DNA of 5,828 bases, from assembly GCA_017988355.1 (NCBI GenBank), contig JAGNRX010000080.1:1-5828 (forward strand). The letters run 5' to 3'. Positions 1 through 5,828 of the stretch are shown in pieces. Both the position numbers and the translations under genes were made by a program. Origin of the DNA: Bacteroidales bacterium (lineage in GTDB: Bacteria > Bacteroidota > Bacteroidia > Bacteroidales > P3). Numbering within the stretch: the stretch's first letter is position 1; each line of letters starts with the position of its first letter. The notes beneath the pieces were generated by a model. The model worked only from the letters and a program-made list of their open reading frames with translations, did no database searches and had not been told where the DNA came from.

Positions 1-1007
<1,007 letters not shown>

Positions 1008-1021
1008 TAATTTATATTTGA

Positions 1022-1039
1022 CTTAAAAAAGGTTTTAAG
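1022..1039. terminator. Weak AT-rich hairpin downstream of the SGNH gene
   Basis: CTTAAAA and TTTTAAG form a perfect 7-bp inverted repeat around an AAGG loop, 21 nt past the stop codon of the minus-strand gene ending at 1060. It has only one G-C pair and no clear T-run follows on the minus strand. It may help end the upstream operon before the gap promoter, but a chance palindrome in AT-rich DNA is equally likely. Confidence 0.2.
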
Positions 1040-1059
1040 GGTTTATTATTTATTTAGTA

Positions 1060-2175
1060 TCAATTTGTTTTTCCTATATAGTTCTCAAAAGATTGCCACA
1101 ACGCATTGTAGTATAATTCTCCTTGTAGAACGGAACCTCTATTTGTTAAGCTTGTTTTCCTATTATCCATAAGCCCATTTCTACTCCAGTTATCAGAACA
1201 TCCTTTTGAGCCCATAATTTTGTAGAAATCCCAGATAGCACAATTTGATGTTTTGGCAACCTCAATCAAATCCTCTGTTGCCTTTTCTAACCTTTGATTG
1301 GGTTTATTGTTTACATAGTAATCGTAGGGCGTGGTTAATAGGATTGGAACGTTTGGATTATATGTTCGAAGTCTTTTTAATAGTTCTTTGATACTGTGTT
1401 TAAAGCTCTCTGATAAATAGGCTGGAGAATAGGCTGCACTTTCTCCTAATGAGATTACAACCATATCAAAGCTCATTGTTTTTAGTAGTGGTTCTATGTT
1501 TGGATTTAAAACAGCTTGGTCTATGTTTATATTGTTTTCTGAAATGATATCGTATATAAAGCCTGCATTATTTGACTCCAAGTAATGTCCGTAAATAATA
1601 AAGTTCTCACTCGAATTATTAGTAATACTCAAACTAACAGTCTTTATTGGGTTTGTTATTTCAAATAATGTATAACCCTTATCTTCAAAATAAATTGATT
1701 TATATGATGTTTCAATGTCTTTGATATAAATATTGATTGAGTCATTAAGGGGACTATGATATAATCTAAACTTCTTACATAATAAGTCTTCATTCTTATC
1801 ATAGTCAGCAATCTCATAGTCAAACTCTTTCTTTGGCTTAATGTTTGTTATCTCATCCCAAAGCATTCCTTTTCTGCTTTCAAGTCCAGAAAGGGTTAAG
1901 GAAAGATTGTGATAGACTTGAGCAGTGAAAACATCATCCGTAGTTTGTTTGTCACCAATATGAAGAACCCTAACTTGATCTGTACCTAATGCAATTGTTT
2001 GTTTCATCTTTTCAAACAAAGTATCAAACCTTTTCTCAGAGCTACCAAAGAACTCAATCTTATTATAATAATAATTGATAAAAGGATAGTTTTCAATCTT
2101 GACAAACTGAGAGAAAGATTCTAAGTTTAGGAATAAAAAGAGCAGAAACAATATAAGTCTAATAGGCTTTCTCAT
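1060..2175 (-). CDS. Exported SGNH/GDSL-hydrolase-fold protein with degenerate catalytic motifs (probable pseudoenzyme)
   Basis: This 371-residue protein has a signal peptide: basic MRKPIR, a hydrophobic stretch at about 7-17, and a likely cut near FSQ at 21-23, so it should be periplasmic or surface-attached. The sequence follows the Bacteroidota GDSL esterase-like family. VRVLHIGD (68-75) is block I, VVISLGE (239-245) is block III, ILLTTPYDYY (278-287) is the following strand, and AIWDFYKIMGSKG (313-325) to QGELYYNALW (351-360) is the C-terminal core. Active members of the family, as I know them, read GDSH, SLGTNEA and DRVHFT. This protein reads GDKQ (Lys76 for the nucleophilic Ser), SLGESAA (no Asn) and RKTSLT (Arg339 and Ser342 for the Asp and His). 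The fold looks intact and the hydrolase chemistry does not. It starts 7 nt after the ABC ATPase stop, so the two are very likely co-transcribed and translationally coupled. A binding or scaffolding role on an envelope glycan is conceivable but is only inference. Confidence 0.85.
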   Translation of the reverse strand: MRKPIRLILFLLFLFLNLESFSQFVKIENYPFINYYYNKIEFFGSSEKRFDTLFEKMKQTIALGTDQVRVLHIGDKQTTDDVFTAQVYHNLSLTLSGLESRKGMLWDEITNIKPKKEFDYEIADYDKNEDLLCKKFRLYHSPLNDSINIYIKDIETSYKSIYFEDKGYTLFEITNPIKTVSLSITNNSSENFIIYGHYLESNNAGFIYDIISENNINIDQAVLNPNIEPLLKTMSFDMVVISLGESAAYSPAYLSESFKHSIKELLKRLRTYNPNVPILLTTPYDYYVNNKPNQRLEKATEDLIEVAKTSNCAIWDFYKIMGSKGCSDNWSRNGLMDNRKTSLTNRGSVLQGELYYNALWQSFENYIGKTN

Positions 2176-2177
2176 TT

Positions 2178-2184
2178 CTTCCTT
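2178..2184 (-). promoter_or_regulatory. Ribosome-binding site overlapping the ABC stop codon
   Basis: The minus strand reads AAGGAAG just before AAATG, and its first two bases are part of the TAA stop of the ABC gene. It supports the ATG at 2175 as the start of the SGNH-like gene and suggests coupled translation of the pair. The AGGA-to-ATG spacing of 4 nt is short. Confidence 0.5.
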
Positions 2185-2890
2185 AAAGATTCTTCGTTAT
2201 CTTTCTAAATATTGTTTCAAGGCTTTGTCCTGCAAGTAAGTGTTGAGTGTTGTCATCAGCAACCACTAAGCCATTATTAATAATTATTGTTCTATCACAA
2301 ACAGCCTCAACCTCTTGCATAATATGTGTTGAAAGTAAGACGGTCTTATCTTTTCCTGCATTCTTAATAAGTTCTCTAACCTCAATTAATTGATTTGGGT
2401 CAAGTCCTGAGGTAGGCTCATCAAGAATTAAAACCTCTGGGTCATGAATCATAGCCTGAGCAATTCCAACCCTTTGTCGATAACCTTTCGAAAGAGCTCC
2501 AATCTTCTTATTTACTTCCTTAGTCAGTCCAGTAAGCTCAATCATATACTCTGTTCTTTCCTTCTTTTCCTTGCCCAAATTATGAATGCCAGCAATAAAA
2601 AGAAGAAATTCCCTAACATACATATCAAGATATAAGGGATTATGTTCTGGAAGATAGCCTATTTTCTTTCTAACTTCAATTGGGTCATCAAAGATATTAT
2701 AGCCACAAACACTAACACTCCCCTGGGTTGGAGGAATAAAACAAGTAATGATTTTCATCATAGTACTTTTCCCTGCACCATTAGGACCCAAAAGACCAAC
2801 AATCTCTCCTTTATTGATTTCTAAAGAGACATTATCTAAGGCTTTTTGCTGACCATATATTTTTGTGAGATTGGAAATTGAGATCGACAT
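2183..2890 (-). CDS. GldA-like ABC transporter ATP-binding protein, short form
   Basis: This is a 235-residue cytoplasmic ATPase subunit that would energise a separate ABC-2-type membrane partner. The motifs run in order: A-loop Tyr12, Walker A GPNGAGKST (35-43), a Q-loop region reading GYLPEHNPLY with Glu82 in place of Gln, signature LSKGYRQR (133-140), Walker B VLILDEP (153-159) with catalytic Glu158, D-loop SGLD (161-164) and H-loop His189. All residues needed for ATP hydrolysis are present. The LPEHNPLY and LSKGYRQR variants are typical of GldA, the gliding-motility ATPase of Bacteroidota, and its non-motile relatives. GldA is usually about 300 residues. Here the segment between the last nucleotide-binding-domain strand (IIINNG) and the LExIFRxIT tail is nearly absent, so the regulatory C-terminal domain seems lost. 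No permease gene is in the window. In Flavobacterium, gldA is also unlinked from gldFG, so the partner may lie elsewhere. The next gene of the unit is the SGNH-fold protein. GldA itself is possible but I leave the symbol blank. Confidence 0.93.
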   Translation of the reverse strand: MSISISNLTKIYGQQKALDNVSLEINKGEIVGLLGPNGAGKSTMMKIITCFIPPTQGSVSVCGYNIFDDPIEVRKKIGYLPEHNPLYLDMYVREFLLFIAGIHNLGKEKKERTEYMIELTGLTKEVNKKIGALSKGYRQRVGIAQAMIHDPEVLILDEPTSGLDPNQLIEVRELIKNAGKDKTVLLSTHIMQEVEAVCDRTIIINNGLVVADDNTQHLLAGQSLETIFRKITKNL

Positions 2891-2916
2891 AGTTATTCAA
2901 TATTTGAAATGAACTG

Positions 2917-2948
2917 CGAAATTAAAATAAAAAATGTACTTTTGCAAA
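2917..2948 (-). promoter_or_regulatory. Predicted promoter of the ABC-SGNH operon
   Basis: On the minus strand TTTG (2948-2945) is followed after exactly 20 nt by TAATTTCG (2924-2917). This fits the Bacteroidota layout TTTG-N19-21-TAnnTTTG with a single mismatch in the -7 element. Transcription would begin near 2911, leaving a leader of about 20 nt before the ATG at 2890. Confidence 0.5.
2937..2944 (+). promoter_or_regulatory. Predicted -7 element for the pseudouridine-synthase-like gene
   Basis: TACTTTTG matches TAnnTTTG exactly and lies 23 nt upstream of the ATG at 2968. The matching -33 element is weak: CTG at 2914-2916 gives a 20-nt spacer, while a proper TTTG at 2903-2906 is too far away. 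It falls inside the spacer of the divergent minus-strand promoter, so the two are physically interleaved. Confidence 0.55.
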
Positions 2949-2967
2949 CTATAAGAAGAAATAATTA

Positions 2968-3924
2968 ATGAAGATTACCGCAAAAGACAATGTATCACTA
3001 CTTAATTTAGTTTTGGAATCCTTCCCTGAAGTGTCCATCTCGAAGGCAAAGAAAATGATAATTTATGGTTGCATAGCCTATAGAGGAGCAATAATAAAAA
3101 GCCCAGAGCTAATAATAAGCAAGGGAGAAGAAATAGAATACTCAAAATATTCAGGAGGAAGACATATAGCAAGAGAGAAAACAGATGTTCCAATTCTTTT
3201 TGAAGATGAAGATATAATAGTTGTTTTGAAAGCAGCAGGAATTCATGTTGATGCAAAACCAAATGAAAAGACTAAATCGCTTTATGCCCTAACTAAAAGT
3301 TATGTTAGAAGGAAGTGGGGAATAAGACAAAACCTATTTGTTATTGAAACACCAGAAGACGACGAAGCAGGTGTATGTTTATTCGCCAAATCAAAACAAG
3401 CACAATTAGTACTAAAAAGAACATTCCCACAAGCAAAAAAAGAATTTCACGCACTAATTGCAGGCAAACCAAAACACAAGAACGACAAATTAAACGTTTG
3501 GCTTAAATCAGGCACAAAGAATAGAATATTTGTTGAAAAGCAAGATGCAGTAGGAGCTCAGTTATGCGTAGTCCAATATGAAACGATAGAAAGCTTTGGA
3601 GCCTACACACATATTCTTGTAACACCACATACCTATTTTGAATCTCAAATACGTTTTATACTAAGCAGCATTGGCAACCCTGTCATAGGAGACCACCGCT
3701 TTGGAGCAAGACAGATATCAGAGAACTTCCTAAAACTATACTGCACATCCCTACAACTACAACACCCAATAACAGGGAAGAGAATAAGAATTGAAACCTC
3801 TCTACCACTAACCTTTAAGAATGTAAACCTACCGATATTTGTAGAAAAAGGAGGAAAGGAAATAGCACTAGAAAGAGGAGAAAAGGAAATTAAAACAGAA
3901 GAAGAAGATAATATAGAACAATAA
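2968..3924 (+). CDS. RluA-family pseudouridine synthase homologue with degenerate active site (probable pseudoenzyme)
   Basis: This 318-residue protein has the layout of RluA-type rRNA pseudouridine synthases. An S4-like RNA-binding domain sits at about 8-60 (SISKAKKMI, then a G-x-I turn and KGEEIEY). The catalytic domain begins with ILFEDEDIIVVLKAAG (76-91) and continues to IGNPVIGDHRFGA (235-247) and LQHPITGKRIRIETSLP. The sequence between these anchors departs from the family at every catalytic motif. Where HRLD is expected it reads ETPE (127-130), putting Glu130 at the catalytic Asp position, still followed by AGVCLFAKS. The motif II segment is KKEFHALI, with Phe160 for the conserved Tyr. 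Motif III reads TYFESQIR (222-229) instead of TGRTHQIR. Isomerisation of uridine is therefore doubtful, while RNA binding may persist. A Lys/Glu-rich tail follows from about 290. The start codon follows a purine-rich AGAAGAAA. Compared with its divergent neighbours it shows no frameshift or stop. It may be a ribosome or RNA-binding factor, but that is inference. Confidence 0.85.
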   Translation: MKITAKDNVSLLNLVLESFPEVSISKAKKMIIYGCIAYRGAIIKSPELIISKGEEIEYSKYSGGRHIAREKTDVPILFEDEDIIVVLKAAGIHVDAKPNEKTKSLYALTKSYVRRKWGIRQNLFVIETPEDDEAGVCLFAKSKQAQLVLKRTFPQAKKEFHALIAGKPKHKNDKLNVWLKSGTKNRIFVEKQDAVGAQLCVVQYETIESFGAYTHILVTPHTYFESQIRFILSSIGNPVIGDHRFGARQISENFLKLYCTSLQLQHPITGKRIRIETSLPLTFKNVNLPIFVEKGGKEIALERGEKEIKTEEEDNIEQ

Positions 3925-3967
3925 AGAAATACTATTGCTCGTTTGATAGTCCTTAGTAAAGAAAATC

Positions 3968-4055
3968 GGAGAGTTGTCCGAGTGGTTGAAGGAGCGCGCT
4001 TGGAAAGCGCGTAAAGCTCTAAAGGCTTTCGCGGGTTCGAATCCCCCACTCTCCG
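3968..4055 (+). tRNA. tRNA-Ser (anticodon GGA)
   Basis: This class II tRNA reads serine codons UCC and UCU. The acceptor stem GGAGAGT (3968-3974) pairs fully with ACTCTCC (4048-4054), with discriminator G4055. The D stem is TCC/GGA. The anticodon stem CGCGC/GCGCG (3995-3999, 4007-4011) encloses loop TTGGAAA with anticodon GGA at 4002-4004. A long variable arm, AAAGC/GCTTT (4013-4017, 4025-4029), is characteristic of tRNA-Ser. The T loop is TTCGAAT (4036-4042). The T stem GCGGG/CCCCC has a C-C mismatch at its second pair. CCA is not encoded (GCA follows the acceptor stem), so it must be added after transcription. A weak -7-like TACTATTG at 3930-3937 might give it its own promoter; otherwise it is read through from the gene ending at 3924. 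Confidence 0.97.
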
Positions 4056-4064
4056 CATAAAAGA

Positions 4065-4098
4065 AAAAGCTTCGTTTATTTATTTAAACGAAGCTTTT
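4065..4098. terminator. Bidirectional intrinsic terminator between convergent genes
   Basis: AAAAGCTTCGTTTA (4065-4078) and TAAACGAAGCTTTT (4085-4098) form a perfect 14-bp inverted repeat with a 6-nt loop. On the plus strand the stem runs into TTTTCTTATTAATTT, ending the tRNA-Ser transcript. On the minus strand it runs into TTTTTCTTTT, ending the transcript of the gene whose stop is at 4119. Both flanks provide U-rich tails, so it should act in both directions. Confidence 0.9.
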
Positions 4099-4118
4099 CT
4101 TATTAATTTAATATTGAA

Positions 4119-5801
4119 TTATAGTCCTAAAGAAATACCAGCGCTAAAAGGATAAACTTCTATTTCTTTATTATCTTTAAACATTGGGGTTAGGGAGTAT
4201 TTCACATAAAAGTTCATTATATCCCATCCAAATCCTACTTGAAGGTCTAGCTTTAATGGTTTGACATTATCGTATTTCGTTCCCCATCTTTCTTCAACTT
4301 CTCCGCTTAATTCTTCATAGTTTCTTTTGAACCCTGTTGATGAAGATTTGAAATTAACTCCAGCAATTGCTCCAACATGAAGCTCTAAGCTTTTAACAGC
4401 CCTAAACCTTACAAATAAAGGCAAAGTAACATAGCGAGCCACTAATTTACTTTTAGCATCTATTGCAGGATTCGTTTCAAAGCCAATTCTTTTCTCTGTT
4501 CCAATCTCTCTTAGCTTAACATTATTATCAAAGCGGAATATATTTGATTCGTATCCAAGTCCTGTTGATATCTTCCATCTTTCATTCCAACCTAATTTGA
4601 ATCCATATCTAAATCCCATTGTCCAGCTATTACCATATCTTAGTGAGTATTGATTTTGTGGTGAAGCAAAGAGACCATCAACATTGCTAACCTTATTAGA
4701 CCAGTTTAATCTTCCATAACCAAATTGAAACCCAAAGTCTTCTGTAATATGTTCATCATAATACCACTTTTCTTTCTTCTTTTCAACGCTATTAGGTGCC
4801 AACAAAATTTTATCTCCTTTACTTGATATTATATTCCCCTCTTTATCAATAGAAATGTTTCTGTTCTTTCGGTGAGTAGGACGATATAGATATACTATGT
4901 TAGAATCGTTTATATTTATATCTTCACTAGGATTATAAATAGAATCGTTATAATCATTATCAAATGCTTCCAATAAAGAAGATAATTTAAACGTATCTTT
5001 TATTATATTTGTAGTAGCATTATCTTCTCCATTTGTTACATCATCCTCTATGCTATAAGCAATACTTTTTGTTCTCTTAACTTTAGTGGGGTCATTAATA
5101 TCTATAATATCAGCATGATGTGTCATAAGAGTATTGCTTTTATAATCCCCAATAAGTTTTGAGCCTTCTCCTTGATTACTAATTTCAATATCTCTTACTC
5201 TTCCATTAAAATCTATAACTGATCCTTTCCCCATATCCAAAATTGCTGCGGTTGCATTAATAGAGTTAAATCTTATCTTTGAACCTTCTTGGGCGAAAAT
5301 GTTTAATACACCAAATTTAACTTCTCCTTCTAATGTTATTTGTGCACTGCCCCATAAATTAAATGTACCGCTTTCGTCTGTAATAATATCTTTTTTTATA
5401 GTAACATTAGAGCTAGATTTTAAGAAGTAAGAGTAAACATCGTCTGCTAATTCTAATATGATAGTAAAGTCACTTAAATCCTTAGCCTTACCTTCTTCAT
5501 CTAAGAATAAATAAGGAGAACTAATGCTAAAAATATTATTTTTCAATTGACAGAAACTTGAAAGTTTTTCTTTTTCATTTTCTTTCATATCTCCAGTTAA
5601 GTAGATTGCATTTTCCTTTCCTGATTTGATAGTAATAGGAAGGCTTGACCATATTTGCACTATTTTTATTCCATCTCCATAAGCACTTGCATTTGTCGAC
5701 TTATTCTTAATAACCTGCTTTATCGTTATCTTTTCTTGTGAGAAAGCGTTGAAAGATAATCCTAAAACTAGGATTAGAACTAGTAAATTCTTGGTTTTCA
5801 T
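4119..5801 (-). CDS. Exported GIN-head-like protein with C-terminal outer-membrane beta-barrel
   Basis: This 560-residue protein begins with a signal peptide, MKTKNLL with a hydrophobic core to about residue 18, likely cut after FSQ (20-22). Residues about 42-220 resemble the DUF2807 'head GIN' adhesin-like domain. GIKIVQIWSSLPITIKSGKE (44-63) matches its opening strand pair. Short repeating strands follow, such as NVTIKKDI, AQITLEGEV, SKIRFNSINATAA and SVIDFNGRV, as in a right-handed beta-helix. A polar Asn/Asp/Lys-rich linker spans about 235-350. From about 355 to 560 there are alternating amphipathic strands: FGFQFGYGRLNW, WTMGFRYGFKLGW, WKISTGLGYESNIF, YVTLPLFVRFRAV, LELHVGAIAGVNF, LKLDLQVGFGWDI and FYVKYSLTPMF. 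The chain ends AGISLGL. This fits a Bacteroidota outer-membrane barrel of the PorT/OmpA-like type. The likely role is surface or periplasmic display of the GIN head on a membrane anchor; the ligand is unknown. It is monocistronic in view. The 27 bases upstream (5802-5828) are AT-rich, lack a Shine-Dalgarno and show no complete promoter before the window ends. Confidence 0.85.
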   Translation of the reverse strand: MKTKNLLVLILVLGLSFNAFSQEKITIKQVIKNKSTNASAYGDGIKIVQIWSSLPITIKSGKENAIYLTGDMKENEKEKLSSFCQLKNNIFSISSPYLFLDEEGKAKDLSDFTIILELADDVYSYFLKSSSNVTIKKDIITDESGTFNLWGSAQITLEGEVKFGVLNIFAQEGSKIRFNSINATAAILDMGKGSVIDFNGRVRDIEISNQGEGSKLIGDYKSNTLMTHHADIIDINDPTKVKRTKSIAYSIEDDVTNGEDNATTNIIKDTFKLSSLLEAFDNDYNDSIYNPSEDININDSNIVYLYRPTHRKNRNISIDKEGNIISSKGDKILLAPNSVEKKKEKWYYDEHITEDFGFQFGYGRLNWSNKVSNVDGLFASPQNQYSLRYGNSWTMGFRYGFKLGWNERWKISTGLGYESNIFRFDNNVKLREIGTEKRIGFETNPAIDAKSKLVARYVTLPLFVRFRAVKSLELHVGAIAGVNFKSSSTGFKRNYEELSGEVEERWGTKYDNVKPLKLDLQVGFGWDIMNFYVKYSLTPMFKDNKEIEVYPFSAGISLGL

Positions 5802-5828
5802 ATCTTTTAATTTTAATTGTTTATACTA

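Noticed and set aside
2444..2824. Plus-strand open frames at 2444-2635 and 2642-2824
   Set aside because: They are antisense to the ABC ATPase gene, with no family resemblance and no ribosome-binding site.
3002..3262. Leucine-rich minus-strand frame that resembles a small membrane protein
   Set aside because: It is antisense to the S4 and early catalytic region of the RluA-like gene. The Leu-rich translation comes from reading A/G-rich Lys/Glu codons in reverse.
2968..3924. Frameshift as the explanation for the missing HRLD motif
   Set aside because: The frame was checked through 3301-3400 and sequence matching the family lies immediately on both sides of ETPE in the same frame, so substitution rather than frame change explains it.
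3645..4058. Minus-strand open frame of 137 codons beginning MRRVGDSNPR
   Set aside because: It starts on the antisense of tRNA-Ser and continues antisense through the end of the pseudouridine-synthase-like gene. The MRRVGDSNPR start is the antisense reading of a tRNA 3' end, a well-known false-gene pattern.

Overview
The window looks like chromosomal DNA from an AT-rich member of the Bacteroidota, probably Bacteroidales-like. Three things point there. Promoter elements match the Bacteroidota -7 consensus TAnnTTTG. The ABC ATPase resembles GldA of that phylum. The secreted proteins have phylum-typical signal peptides ending in FSQ, and one carries a GIN-type head with an outer-membrane barrel. 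There is no transposase, integrase, CRISPR array or phage gene in view.

Layout from left to right. On the minus strand, positions 1-944 hold the start and most of a NAD-dependent glyceraldehyde-3-phosphate dehydrogenase (gap), cut by the left edge about 20 residues before its expected end, with its own promoter near 1000. Also on the minus strand, a two-gene unit at 2890-1060 is read as a GldA-like ABC ATPase followed 7 nt later by an exported SGNH/GDSL-fold protein. On the plus strand, an RluA-type pseudouridine synthase homologue (2968-3924) is followed by tRNA-Ser(GGA) (3968-4055). A strong bidirectional terminator (4065-4098) separates these from a convergent minus-strand gene (4119-5801) for a 560-residue exported protein with a GIN-like head and a C-terminal outer-membrane barrel.

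The most notable feature is that two neighbouring, divergently transcribed genes encode intact members of well-known enzyme families whose active-site motifs appear to be lost. The SGNH protein has GDK in place of GDS, and lacks the block III Asn and the block V Asp/His. The RluA homologue has ETPE where HRLD is expected, Phe at the motif II Tyr, and no GRTH in motif III. Both keep the surrounding fold-defining sequence and open reading frames, so they look like maintained pseudoenzymes rather than decaying genes. Their promoters interleave in the 77-bp gap at 2891-2967, which could couple their expression. The substrate of the ATPase, the role of the two pseudoenzymes and the ligand of the GIN-barrel protein cannot be decided from this sequence.
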